Part shown: in pieces, positions 23,177 to 31,686 of the stretch | How the letters are laid out: the number at the start of each line of letters is the position of its first letter | How positions within the stretch are numbered: position 1 is the first letter of the stretch | NCBI GenBank assembly: GCA_035946615.1 | Contig: DASYZB010000008.1 | Span: 1 to 40,272, forward strand | Length of the DNA: 40,272 nucleotides | Origin: Verrucomicrobiia bacterium | GTDB lineage: Bacteria; Verrucomicrobiota; Verrucomicrobiia; Limisphaerales; UBA8199 | Direction: 5' to 3' | The notes under the pieces: generated by a model | What the model saw: only the letters and a program-made list of their open reading frames with translations | The model's database searches: none | Told to the model about the DNA's origin: nothing | Position numbers and translations under genes: made by a program

Positions 23177-23887
23177 ATGAGCCGAGGGTTGCTGATGAAG
23201 GAACTGCCCGAAAACGAACGGCCACGCGAACGGCTGGCAGCCGAGGGTCCTGATGCTCTGAAATCTTCCGACCTGCTGGCCATCCTTTTGCGGACCGGGA
23301 CCGCTGGCAGCTCGGCCCTGCGGATCGCCCAGGAACTTATGTCGAAGTACCAGACGCTGGATAATCTCTCGCGTGTCGGGCTCCCGGACCTTTGCCAGGT
23401 CAAGGGGATTGGGCGGGACAAAGCGGTGACGCTCGTTGCGGCTTTTAGCCTGGCGCGGCGGATGGCCAAAGAGATGCGCCACGAGTCGCCCACGCTGGAC
23501 AGCCCGGACAAAATAGCCGAACTGCTTCGGGAGGACAATCGGCCATACGAGGTGGAGAATTTTCAGGTCTTGCTCTTGAATACGCGGCGCAGGCTCATCC
23601 GGGTCGAGAACATTACACAAGGGACCCTGGATACGATTCTGGTGCATCCGCGCGAGGTATTCAAAGCGGCCATCGCCGCCAACGCCGCGGCGGTCGTGCT
23701 GGCGCACAATCATCCCAGCGGCGATCCAACACCCTCGGAAGCCGACATCAAAGTGACGCGCGACCTGATCCGCGCCGGGCAATTATTGAAGATCGAAGTG
23801 CTGGACCACGTCATTCTCGGTCGCGCCTCAGCGGAGCGGCCCAGGGATTACGTTTCGCTTCGAGAGTTGGGTTATTTTTATTCGTAA
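23177..23887 (+). CDS. radC: RadC-family JAMM/MPN protein
   Basis: A 236-residue protein with both RadC parts: an N-terminal UPF0758 helix-hairpin-helix domain (ELPENERPRERLAAEGPDAL, then DLCQVKGIGRDKAVTLVAAF) and a C-terminal JAB1/MPN domain with the intact metal motif AHNHPSGDPTPSEADI (His177, His179, Asp about 190) and an upstream Glu in VHPREVFKAAI. Length and order are standard. The function is debated; the DNA-repair name comes from an old misassignment. ATG 23177 is used, while ATG 23195 (MKELPENE) is equally good by family alignment. It lies alone, divergent from a gene fragment. Confidence 0.93.
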   Translation: MSRGLLMKELPENERPRERLAAEGPDALKSSDLLAILLRTGTAGSSALRIAQELMSKYQTLDNLSRVGLPDLCQVKGIGRDKAVTLVAAFSLARRMAKEMRHESPTLDSPDKIAELLREDNRPYEVENFQVLLLNTRRRLIRVENITQGTLDTILVHPREVFKAAIAANAAAVVLAHNHPSGDPTPSEADIKVTRDLIRAGQLLKIEVLDHVILGRASAERPRDYVSLRELGYFYS

Positions 23888-23990
23888 GTTCAACCGGTTG
23901 GCGCGCCTTTTGGCCGGCGCTAGACCCGGGGACGAACCCTTGACGTCGAGCGGGGGAAGGGTCATTGCAGAGCAGAGCTTATTCCGAGGG

Positions 23991-24272
23991 TCAGGCGCTC
24001 TCATAATGCCTTACATCCGCGTAAATTCCAGGTTTTCTATTGTTCCAATACTCATTTCCGAAAGCGGGCTCGGTGGAGGACAGTTGAGTCACTGCGTATT
24101 GCATCGGGGTGAGCTCTTTTTGCAACTCAGCCTGAGAAGGTTTCTGGAAATTTGTATTAACGAAAAAGCCGGGGGGCGCGTTGGTCGGCTGAGAACCGGC
24201 GCGCGAGTGACTGGTCAGCGCGAAGAGCGCGAGCAGCACCCCTGCCAATCGCAGAATGTATATCTGGCGCAT
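23991..24272 (-). pseudogene. Truncated exported methionine sulfoxide reductase B
   Basis: The 93-residue frame begins MRQIYILRLAGVLLALFAL with a signal peptide ending near SRAG. It then reads LQKELTPMQYAVTQLSSTEP followed by AFGNEYWNNRKPGIYADV, an unmistakable MsrB N-terminal half (family: L-T-x-x-Q-Y-x-V-T, then Y-W-x-x-x-x-x-G-I-Y). It stops soon after, at RHYESA. The catalytic half, with the G-T-G-W-P-S-F motif and the R-C-C/U/S-x-N segment, is missing and was not found in the other frames of the following 110 bases. So it is a 3'-truncated gene, or a short protein that reuses the N-terminal half. Confidence 0.7.
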
Positions 24273-24968
24273 GCCGAACAATAGCGCGGGTCTTTTGAAA
24301 AAGCTCCCCTGCGAGGAGCAGGTTTTGAGCAGGATTGAAAACGGGCTTGTAGTCAGAATCCTTACAACGCATTCCAGGGTTTCCTGACTGACAACCCGCA
24401 AGCCGCCCGCTAAATTAGAATTGCGAACCCGATGACGACGAACCGCCATTTGAGAACCGCCAGTGGGGCTGCAAATGAGTGATGCGCGGAAACGAAAGAA
24501 GTCGCGAGTGATACCCGGGGTTGAGTTGCGGGCAACAAGGAAGATTCCGGGTCAATCGAATAGATTTCTCTCGCTGAGGCCCACACGCAGGTCGTATAAA
24601 ATTGTTTTGATAGAGAGTATGCGCGGCAGTGACGCGGGCCAAATCGAGCGGTGGGTCGGAAGATTTTCCTCTTCCCTCTCTGCGGAGAAGAAGGGGATTT
24701 TATTTCTGCGCGCGGGCACAATCTGTTCTCCGAAAACCCCTCGCTCGCCGTGCCCTCTCTATTGGGGAGAGGGTACCGGCGGGCGGAATTCTCCCAGGTT
24801 GGTTCCCAAGAAGGGCGGCGGGAAGGGGGCGAATTTTTTTGGAGCGCTTGATTTTTTGCTTTTGTGTTTGACCCACAGTTGGAATTTGGATAACCGTCAC
24901 GGGCTGCCTGCAGACCCGAACGGGTATCGAGGCGGCGAGAACGTGTTGGCGGCAAGCCACAACAGCAC
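24273..24968. other. 696-base region upstream of the pilus operon, no gene recognised
   Basis: Several frames stay open, but none resembles a protein and they overlap each other in opposite directions. A hairpin CCCTCTC-7 bases-GAGAGGG lies at 24753-24773. TTGACC at 24868 has GATAAC 15 bases downstream, a weak candidate promoter for the operon. The length of the region before such a long operon suggests regulatory content. Confidence 0.5.
24753..24773. repeat. 7-bp-stem hairpin upstream of the pilus operon
   Basis: CCCTCTC (24753-24759), a 7-base loop, GAGAGGG (24767-24773). No U-run follows, so it is not a typical terminator. Confidence 0.5.
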
Positions 24969-26870
24969 ATGCTGAATACCAAATCATTTTTGGCGATCGA
25001 CTTCGGAGCGGGCAGCCTGAAGCTGGCTGAGTTCGAGATCAACGAAGCGGGCGGCTTGCGTTTGAAACAATACGGCCTCAAATCCCTGGGGGCCGAAGGG
25101 GCGCAGGAGACGGCGCGTGAAGCGGTGGTGCTCAAGGCGCTGCAGGAAATGCTGGCCGAGCGTTCGATCAAAGCCAAAATCGTCAACGTCTGCGCGCCCG
25201 GGTTTCATGTCTTTTCCAAATTCGTCAAACTCCCGCCGGTGGATGCGGGCAAGGTGACCCAGATCATCCAGTACGAGGCGCAGCAGAACGTGCCCTTCCC
25301 GCTGGAAGAGGTGGTGTGGGATTATCAGATTCTGGGCTCGACGCCCGGTGGCGAGCTGGAAGTGCTGCTAGTGGCCATCAAGGCCGACATCGTCGAGGGG
25401 CTGTTCCGGGTCTCCGAGGCTGCGGGCCTGCGCTTGCAATTGTGCGACGTCTCGCCGGCCGCCTTGTGCAATGCCTTCCGTTACAACTACGGCGAATTGG
25501 AAGACTGCACGGTGCTGCTGGACATCGGGGCTAAGACCAGCAACCTGCTCTTCTTCGAAAAGGGCAAGGTCTTTTCCCGCAGCATTAACCTGGGGGCCAA
25601 TTCGATTACGCAGGATTTCGCCAACGAATCCAAGAAGAAGTTCGATGTGGCCGAGAAGATCAAGATTGACGAGGGCTTTGTCAGCCTGGGGGGCGCTTAC
25701 GAAGAGCCTGAGAACCAGGACCAGGCGGCCATCTCGAAAATTGCGCGTCAATTCATGACACGGCTGCACATCCAGGTCAATCAGACGATGCAGTACTACA
25801 GGGGCCAGCAGGGCGGCTCGGCGCCAGCACGGCTTTTCCTGTCGGGCGGGGCCTCGATCATGCCCTACACGGCGCAGTTTTTTGCTGAAAAGCTCAATGT
25901 GCCGGTCGAGTATTTCAATCCGCTGCGGAACATTCAAATTGACCCCACCATCAACCTGGAAGACCTGGCGCGGGTGGCCCACTCGCTGGGCGAGGTGGTC
26001 GGGTTGGGATTGCGCAACCTGGCGCACTGCCCGGTCGAGCTCAACCTGATGCCCGAGAGCACGCTCAAGTGGCAAAGTTTCAACCAGAAAAAGCCGTATT
26101 TGATAGCGACGGTCTTCAGCATGGTGGCGGTTATCGCCGCTATTGGGCTGCTGTTCGGCACGCTGGCGAAGGCCAAGAACGACGCGCTGCAGGCGTTGGA
26201 AACGGAGATCGCGCCCGCCGAGGGCAAACAGCAAAAACTCGAACAGGAGTTGGGCGCTCTCAGGAAGCGACAGAACGAGGCCAATCAAATGGTTGAATGG
26301 ATGGACGACCGTTCGTACTGGCCCGAAGTGCTCACTCAGTTGCGCGGGGTTCTGATGAAGGTTGAGGCGGGCATGAAAAACCGGTACCAGGCCGACACCG
26401 GCATCTGGGTCGAGCAATTCATCACGGCCACCCCGCGGGCAGGCGAGGAGATGGCCGGGGGCGACAATTCCCCCGCTCCGATGTCCGACAGCGACGCCAT
26501 CGCCCGGATGAAGATCATGCAGCGGTATGGTTTGGGCCCCTACGCCCACCGGGGCGCGGCGGCGCCCACCCCCGTCACACCCGATACCACCACCGCCTCG
26601 GCCACTCCGGGGGTCGTCAAAAAGAAGGGCGACACCAATGACGTTTCCTCGATTACCATCACCTTCCGCGCGGTGAGCCTTGCCCCCATTTCGGCCGAGG
26701 CGAACAAGGAAATCTATTATGCCGTCCTGAATGAGCTTAGGAACAACCCCATTTTCGATCCGGACCCGACCTATACGCACGACAACGGACCGATTAGCGC
26801 AGACGACCAGGCGACCGGCACTTTCACCTTCCCGCTGATAGTTGGGCTCAGACGCCCGCTGCACCTCTAG
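24969..26870 (+). CDS. pilM: PilM-PilN fusion, type IV pilus / secretion platform
   Basis: A 633-residue protein. The first ~355 residues are PilM-type actin-like ATPase: FLAIDFGAGSLKLAEFE (phosphate 1), FSKFVKLPPVDAGKVTQII, EAQQNVPFPLEEVVWDYQIL (the PilM signature), TVLLDIGAKTSNLLFF (phosphate 2) and LFLSGGASIMP (adenosine). A membrane segment follows (YLIATVFSMVAVIAAIGLLF, about 375-400), then a coiled coil and the motif DRSYWPEVLTQL as in PilN, and a C-terminal ferredoxin-like part. PilM and PilN are separate in most bacteria and bind each other through the PilN N-terminus. The layout fits Akkermansia Amuc_1101. No Shine-Dalgarno site is seen. It is the first gene of the operon; the next ATG is one base after the stop. 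Confidence 0.85.
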   Translation: MLNTKSFLAIDFGAGSLKLAEFEINEAGGLRLKQYGLKSLGAEGAQETAREAVVLKALQEMLAERSIKAKIVNVCAPGFHVFSKFVKLPPVDAGKVTQIIQYEAQQNVPFPLEEVVWDYQILGSTPGGELEVLLVAIKADIVEGLFRVSEAAGLRLQLCDVSPAALCNAFRYNYGELEDCTVLLDIGAKTSNLLFFEKGKVFSRSINLGANSITQDFANESKKKFDVAEKIKIDEGFVSLGGAYEEPENQDQAAISKIARQFMTRLHIQVNQTMQYYRGQQGGSAPARLFLSGGASIMPYTAQFFAEKLNVPVEYFNPLRNIQIDPTINLEDLARVAHSLGEVVGLGLRNLAHCPVELNLMPESTLKWQSFNQKKPYLIATVFSMVAVIAAIGLLFGTLAKAKNDALQALETEIAPAEGKQQKLEQELGALRKRQNEANQMVEWMDDRSYWPEVLTQLRGVLMKVEAGMKNRYQADTGIWVEQFITATPRAGEEMAGGDNSPAPMSDSDAIARMKIMQRYGLGPYAHRGAAAPTPVTPDTTTASATPGVVKKKGDTNDVSSITITFRAVSLAPISAEANKEIYYAVLNELRNNPIFDPDPTYTHDNGPISADDQATGTFTFPLIVGLRRPLHL

Positions 26871-26871
26871 T

Positions 26872-28011
26872 ATGTCCTGGATCAAGCGCAACCTCTATTT
26901 TTTCATCGGGAGCATCCTGGCGGTGGGGTTGATGGGCCTGGCCGGCTGGTATCTCTATTCGAAATGGGACGAGAACAACAAGATCGTTCAGAGCCTGAAC
27001 GATGATTATGAAAAACTCCGCCGTCTCAATACCCAAAAGCCGCACCCTGGCAATGACAAGATCAATAATATCCAGACGGCCAAGGACCAGCAAAAAGAGC
27101 TGATGGATATTATTTCCAAGGCGCGGGGCTATTTCCAGCGCATCCCTCCGACTCCGAATGAGGCCAATATCAATGACCACGATTTTACAGTCGCCCTCAG
27201 CCTGGCCATTAACGAGCTGCAAAAGGATGCCACCAACGCCAGCGTCATTTTGCCGCCGGATTATAATTTTTCTTTCCAAGCGGAGAAATCGAAAGTGTCG
27301 TTTGTGGCCGGGGGGCTGAGCCCGCTGGCGGTTCAGCTCGGGGAGATCAAAACTATTTGCGGAGTGCTCTTCGCCGCCAAGGTCAATTCGCTCGACAACA
27401 TCCGGCGCGAGCGGGTTTCGAGCGACGATTCCAGCGGTCCGCAGAGCGATTACCTGTATGATAAGTCAGCCACCAATGACATGGCGGTGCTCTCGCCCTA
27501 TGAATTGACCTTTAAATGCTTCAGCGCCGAGCTGGCGCATGTGCTGGCTGGATTTGCCAGTTCCTCCAACGCGCTGATCGTTAAAACGATCAATGTCGAG
27601 CGAGCGCCGGCACAGGCTGAATCCGAACAGCCCGGAGGTCCAGTCGCCCAGTACATCCAGCGTTATGCCGCGCCGGCTTACGATGCAATGTCAGAACAAC
27701 AGAGGATCGCCCAGCGCTATGGGATATCGGCATCCGGGCCGGCCAACCGGTATGGCGGCGGCGGCCCCAGCCTTGCAGACCGTTACGGCGGTGGCGGAGG
27801 CGCCAGCCTGGGTGGTATTCCCTATCGCCCGCTGCAGGCCACAGAAGCACCACCGCCGGTTTATCAGCCGCCGCCGGTTTATGCTCCCACAGGGGCAGCC
27901 CCGCAGGCGGGAGCGCCGGGGGGCAAAGGCGGTTTGCCCACCGTTCTGGATGAAAAAGAGCTCAAGGTAACGCTCGCACTGGACGTGATGAAACTTCTGC
28001 CTTCGAAATAA
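26872..28011 (+). CDS. Amuc_1100-like type IV pilus-associated protein
   Basis: A 379-residue protein starting MSWIKRN with a single N-terminal membrane segment (FFIGSILAVGLMGLAGWYLY), a coiled-coil stretch (residues about 35-85), and a folded periplasmic part. It has the layout of Akkermansia Amuc_1100: SPYELTFKCFSAELAHVLAG and LIVKTINVERAPAQ match the place of that protein's second ferredoxin-like domain, and KELKVTLALDVMKL its last strand. Gene order relative to pilM and the secretin is also the same. A PilO-like role in the alignment complex is inferred. Between about 290 and 360 there is a Tyr/Gly/Pro-rich linker (RYGGGGPSLADRYGGGGG). The start is set by the ATG one base after pilM. Confidence 0.72.
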   Translation: MSWIKRNLYFFIGSILAVGLMGLAGWYLYSKWDENNKIVQSLNDDYEKLRRLNTQKPHPGNDKINNIQTAKDQQKELMDIISKARGYFQRIPPTPNEANINDHDFTVALSLAINELQKDATNASVILPPDYNFSFQAEKSKVSFVAGGLSPLAVQLGEIKTICGVLFAAKVNSLDNIRRERVSSDDSSGPQSDYLYDKSATNDMAVLSPYELTFKCFSAELAHVLAGFASSSNALIVKTINVERAPAQAESEQPGGPVAQYIQRYAAPAYDAMSEQQRIAQRYGISASGPANRYGGGGPSLADRYGGGGGASLGGIPYRPLQATEAPPPVYQPPPVYAPTGAAPQAGAPGGKGGLPTVLDEKELKVTLALDVMKLLPSK

Positions 28012-28012
28012 G

Positions 28013-28858
28013 ATGGATTTTCTCAAGAAACATTTTGAAAAAATCCTGCTTGGGGTGGTGTTATTGGGCCTGGCAGTTGCGGTGGCCTTTCTTCCGTTTG
28101 TTATCGCCAACGAAAAGCAGCGCCTCGAGGACATGAAGACCAGCGTGCTGCATCCCAAAGTCGAGCCGCTGACCAACCTGGACCTAAGCATGGCGCAAGC
28201 AGCCCTCAAGAGTGTCGCCATGCCGGTCAGTCTCGACCTGGGCCCGCCCAATCGCCTTTTTAATCCCATGCCATGGCAAAAAACGGCGGATGGCCACCTG
28301 GTCCCCCAGGACAAAGTAGGGCCGAGCGCGCTGACGATTGTCAGCATCACGCCGCTGTTTATGAAGCTGACGCTGGACTCGATTACGCCGGCGGACCCCG
28401 GAGGCAGCCCCCAGTACATCATTGGAATTGAAAAGCCGGCGGCCTACGGCGCGCGGAAGATCAAGACCCAGGACTATTGCACCACCAATCCGCCTACCCA
28501 GAACAAGACCTTCGAGATGCTTTCAGTCAAGGGCAAGCCGGATGACCCGCAGGTGATTGTAAAGCTCAAAGACACAGGGGAAACGGCGGCCATCAGCACC
28601 AACAAACCCTTTGAGCGCATTGAGGGCTACATGGCCGATTTGCGGTATGAACCTGAAAAGAAACATTGGGAAAACTGCCGCCCCAATGTGCGGACCTCGC
28701 CGCCGCTGGCCTTTAACGGGGAAGAGTACAACGTCGTTGCCATCAACCCCCGCGAGGTCGTGCTCGCCGCCAAGTCAAACGGGAAGAAATGGACCATCGC
28801 GGCCAACCCGACCAACGCCGCGCCCGTGACCGCTGCTTCAGCCAGCGCCTCACCCTAA
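28013..28858 (+). CDS. Amuc_1099-like pilus operon protein
   Basis: A 281-residue protein with one N-terminal membrane segment (ILLGVVLLGLAVAVAFLPFV), then a mostly periplasmic body with strands (SALTIVSITPLFMKLTLDSI, EEYNVVAINPREVVLAAKSN). The last part, from about residue 225, resembles a small beta-domain of the type seen in PilP or secretin-binding pilotins. The ATG is one base after the upstream stop and the gene lies between the Amuc_1100-like gene and the secretin, the place of Amuc_1099 in Akkermansia. A job linking the inner-membrane complex to the secretin is inferred from position. Confidence 0.6.
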   Translation: MDFLKKHFEKILLGVVLLGLAVAVAFLPFVIANEKQRLEDMKTSVLHPKVEPLTNLDLSMAQAALKSVAMPVSLDLGPPNRLFNPMPWQKTADGHLVPQDKVGPSALTIVSITPLFMKLTLDSITPADPGGSPQYIIGIEKPAAYGARKIKTQDYCTTNPPTQNKTFEMLSVKGKPDDPQVIVKLKDTGETAAISTNKPFERIEGYMADLRYEPEKKHWENCRPNVRTSPPLAFNGEEYNVVAINPREVVLAAKSNGKKWTIAANPTNAAPVTAASASASP

Positions 28859-28908
28859 AACCGATGTAAGATTTATCCTCCTATTTACTGAACCTAACTG
28901 TAAACCCC

Positions 28909-31665
28909 ATGATGAAATCAGCCTCCCTCCCCATTGGTCTTGCTTTGTTCTTCGCCGCCGCGGCGGTTGTCCACGCCCAGGCGCCCGCTGAAGAAAGCGC
29001 CGTCAATGAAGCGGTCATGCGCCAGGCCGGGCGCATCACCCTGCGCCAGAAACTGGCCGCTGCCAGCGAAGCACAGGCCCGCCACGACCTGGTCACCGCC
29101 GCCAAGCTCTATGACGATGCCTGGCTGCTGGTGCAGAAAATCGGCGCCAACGTCGAGGCCGAGGCCGCCGATGCCCGCACGGGCCTGGCCACCGTCCGTC
29201 TCGAGTTGGCCCGAGAGGCCCAACGCCGCGGCGACCTTAAAGAGGCCGCTGTGCAGGTCAATGACGTGCTCCGCGTGGACCCCTCGAACGCCGACGCCCT
29301 GAGCTTCAAACGCAACAACCAAAAGCTCCTGGCCGAGCAGGCGGGCCGGATTCCAGACGACGATACCAAGAGCCAGGTCCCGATTATCATGAAGGAGAAA
29401 GTCAGCGCCGGCACCCTTGTCCAGGATGGCAAGCTGCTGTTTGAGATGGGCAAAATGGATGAGGCGCGCAAGAAGTTCGAAGAAGCCACCAAAATCGATC
29501 CGCAAAATCAGGCTGCTTATTATTATCTGAACCTGATCAACGAAGCGCGGTTCAAGGAGGCGCTCAATAAGCGGGATATTGCCTCCCGCACCGCCATCGT
29601 GGATATCGAGAATGCCTGGTACACGCCCCCCAATCGCGACAAGCTGCCGGTGCCCAACTTGTATGCCCGCACAAACCTCATTCATACCAGCCCCAGCCGC
29701 CAAGTCATTTATGCCAAACTCGACCGCATCCACCTGGATACCGTCACTTATGACGGGTTGCCGCTGACGGAAGTGGTGCGGTTGCTGAGCGATGAAGCGC
29801 TGAGGCGCGACCCGGAAAAGCGTGGGATTAACTTTATCGTCAATCAGAACGTCGATGTCGGCACCAGCGGCGGGGCAGGTGTGGCCGCCCCGGGGGCTAT
29901 CGATCCAACCACCGGCTTGCCCGTGGCTGCCGCGGCCGCGCCGCCGGAGTCAGTGGATATGAGCCAGATTTCGATTAAGATCGTTCCGGCGCTGCACGAT
30001 GTGAGCCTGGGGCAGGTCCTCGATGCGATTGAGAAAGTGGCGGATCGCCCAATTAAATACTCGATCGAGGATTATGCGGTGGTCTTCTCGTTGAAGACGC
30101 GCGATACGGCCGCGCCGCTTTACGTTCGGTTCATCAAAGTGGACCCGAACACCTTTCAGCAAGGCCTCGAGAACGTTGTCGGGTTTGACTGGGGTTCGAT
30201 TGCCCAAGCCAGCAACGGCGGCGCAGGCGGAGCCGGCGGCATTGGCGGTGGCGGCGGCATTGGCGGGGGTATCGGGGGTGGTGGTGGCGGCATTGGCGGC
30301 GGCACTGGCGGCGGCCTGCTCACGGTGCCACGCGTCAATATCGCGCCTGGCGGAGGAGGAGGTATTGGGGGCGGGGGCGGAGTAGGGGGGGCCGGCGGTC
30401 TCTCCTCAGTGACGCGCACGAATAACATGGCCTTCGTCCAAGCCATGGTGCGCCAGTTCTTCCTGACGATGGGCATAGACCTCAATCCGCCTAAGAGCAT
30501 TTTCTTCAATGACCGCGAAGGCACGCTGGTTGTGCGGGCCACCTTGCAGGATTTGGATACGATCGAGACCGCCGTCCAGGCCCTCGACATCGCCCCGCCA
30601 CAGGTCAACATCAAAACCAAGTTCGTCGAGGTTGCCCAGAACGACAGCCGGGCATTGGGCTTCGATTGGTTTTTGGGCAACACCTTAATGAATAACGGGG
30701 CGCTCGGCTTCCAGGGCGGCTCGGCCCCGGCCTTTAACGGCGCCCCCACAACCGCCAACCCCTTGGGCTCTTTCCCCGCCAGTCCGAATCCGGCGCCGAA
30801 TGACGTGCCCCAACTGCTCACCTCGGGCCTTCGCAACACGGTCGGCTCGCAAAACGCCTCCATCCCGGCTGTCGGCACCTTGAGCGGCATCCTGACGGAC
30901 CCGCAGTTCCGAGTTGTGATTCGCGCCCTCGAACAGCGCGATGGGTCTGATTTGCTCAGTGAATCCTCGGTGACGACCCTGAGCGGCCGCCAGACCGAGG
31001 TTATGGTGGTTGATTTGAGGACGATTGTCATTGGGACATCGCTGGGCCAGACGGCTGGTGGCGGCTTCGGCGGCGGCGTCGGCGGCATCGGGGCCGGGGC
31101 TGGCGCGATTGGCGGGGCAGGAGTGATTGGTTCGCAGGTCAGCTATCCCACCGAGACGCTGCCGTTCGGCCCGACCCTGGACGTCATCCCTTACGTATCG
31201 GCAGACGGCTTTACCATCCAGATGACCATCATCCCGACGCTGGCCGAGTTTATTGGTTATGACGATCCCGGCGCGTTTGTGCCGCAGGTCCAATCGGTAT
31301 CCAGCGGCGGCGCCGGCAGCGGCGTGGCTCTCCCGTTGACCGCCACGCTCCCTTTGCCCCGCTTCCGCATCCGGCAGGTGACCACTTCGGCCATTGTCTG
31401 GGACGGCCAGACGGTGGTATTGGGCGGCTTGATTGCTGAAAATGTGACCAAGCTAAAAGACAAGGTGCCTGTTCTAGGCGACCTGCCGCTGGTGGGCCGG
31501 ATGTTCCGCAGCGAATCCACGTCGAGCCAAAAGAAGAACCTGATGATTTTCGTCACACCCACTATTATCGACCCGGCGGGCAACCGCGCGCATTCTGAAG
31601 AAGAAATGCCTTTTGCTCAAACCGCCATCCCGGTCCAAAAGCCTATTGTCCCCCTGCCGCAGTAA
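28909..31665 (+). CDS. pilQ: PilQ/GspD-type outer-membrane secretin
   Basis: A 918-residue protein with a signal peptide (IGLALFFAAAAVVHAQ), TPR-like helices (residues about 40-220, with KLLFEMGKMDEARKKFEEAT), N-domains (VSLGQVLDAIEKVADRPIKY; GTLVVRATLQDLDTIETAVQ), a long Gly-rich insertion (about 436-498), and a C-terminal secretin domain with QVNIKTKFVEVAQNDSRALG and the gate signature VPVLGDLPLVGRMFRS near 855, closing LMIFVTPTII. The channel would let a pilus or secreted protein cross the outer membrane. The TPR part before the N-domains, instead of AMIN domains, is like the verrucomicrobial secretins (Amuc_1098). Met 28909 and 28912 are both possible starts. Confidence 0.92.
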   Translation: MMKSASLPIGLALFFAAAAVVHAQAPAEESAVNEAVMRQAGRITLRQKLAAASEAQARHDLVTAAKLYDDAWLLVQKIGANVEAEAADARTGLATVRLELAREAQRRGDLKEAAVQVNDVLRVDPSNADALSFKRNNQKLLAEQAGRIPDDDTKSQVPIIMKEKVSAGTLVQDGKLLFEMGKMDEARKKFEEATKIDPQNQAAYYYLNLINEARFKEALNKRDIASRTAIVDIENAWYTPPNRDKLPVPNLYARTNLIHTSPSRQVIYAKLDRIHLDTVTYDGLPLTEVVRLLSDEALRRDPEKRGINFIVNQNVDVGTSGGAGVAAPGAIDPTTGLPVAAAAAPPESVDMSQISIKIVPALHDVSLGQVLDAIEKVADRPIKYSIEDYAVVFSLKTRDTAAPLYVRFIKVDPNTFQQGLENVVGFDWGSIAQASNGGAGGAGGIGGGGGIGGGIGGGGGGIGGGTGGGLLTVPRVNIAPGGGGGIGGGGGVGGAGGLSSVTRTNNMAFVQAMVRQFFLTMGIDLNPPKSIFFNDREGTLVVRATLQDLDTIETAVQALDIAPPQVNIKTKFVEVAQNDSRALGFDWFLGNTLMNNGALGFQGGSAPAFNGAPTTANPLGSFPASPNPAPNDVPQLLTSGLRNTVGSQNASIPAVGTLSGILTDPQFRVVIRALEQRDGSDLLSESSVTTLSGRQTEVMVVDLRTIVIGTSLGQTAGGGFGGGVGGIGAGAGAIGGAGVIGSQVSYPTETLPFGPTLDVIPYVSADGFTIQMTIIPTLAEFIGYDDPGAFVPQVQSVSSGGAGSGVALPLTATLPLPRFRIRQVTTSAIVWDGQTVVLGGLIAENVTKLKDKVPVLGDLPLVGRMFRSESTSSQKKNLMIFVTPTIIDPAGNRAHSEEEMPFAQTAIPVQKPIVPLPQ
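30214..30402 (+). repeat. Gly-rich coding repeat inside the secretin
   Basis: About 63 codons are mostly GGC/GGT/GGG, in units like GGIGGG, interrupted once by LLTVPRVNIAPG. A second, shorter GG-I/V-GG stretch lies near 31066-31130. Loops in secretins are often variable; here the length would be prone to slippage in steps of three bases. Confidence 0.8.
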
Positions 31666-31686
31666 CGCAGAGAAAGATGTCTAGTT

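Noticed and set aside
24868-24894. TTGACC...GATAAC as a pilM promoter
   Set aside because: The spacer of 15 and the weak -10 make it no better than chance; it is noted only as a candidate.
24463-24975. 170-codon frame upstream of pilM
   Set aside because: The composition (Arg/Ser-rich, then low complexity) and the opposing open frames point to non-coding DNA; no domain is seen.
30156-31088. Pro-rich minus-strand frame opposite the secretin
   Set aside because: It is the complement of the Gly-rich coding stretch.
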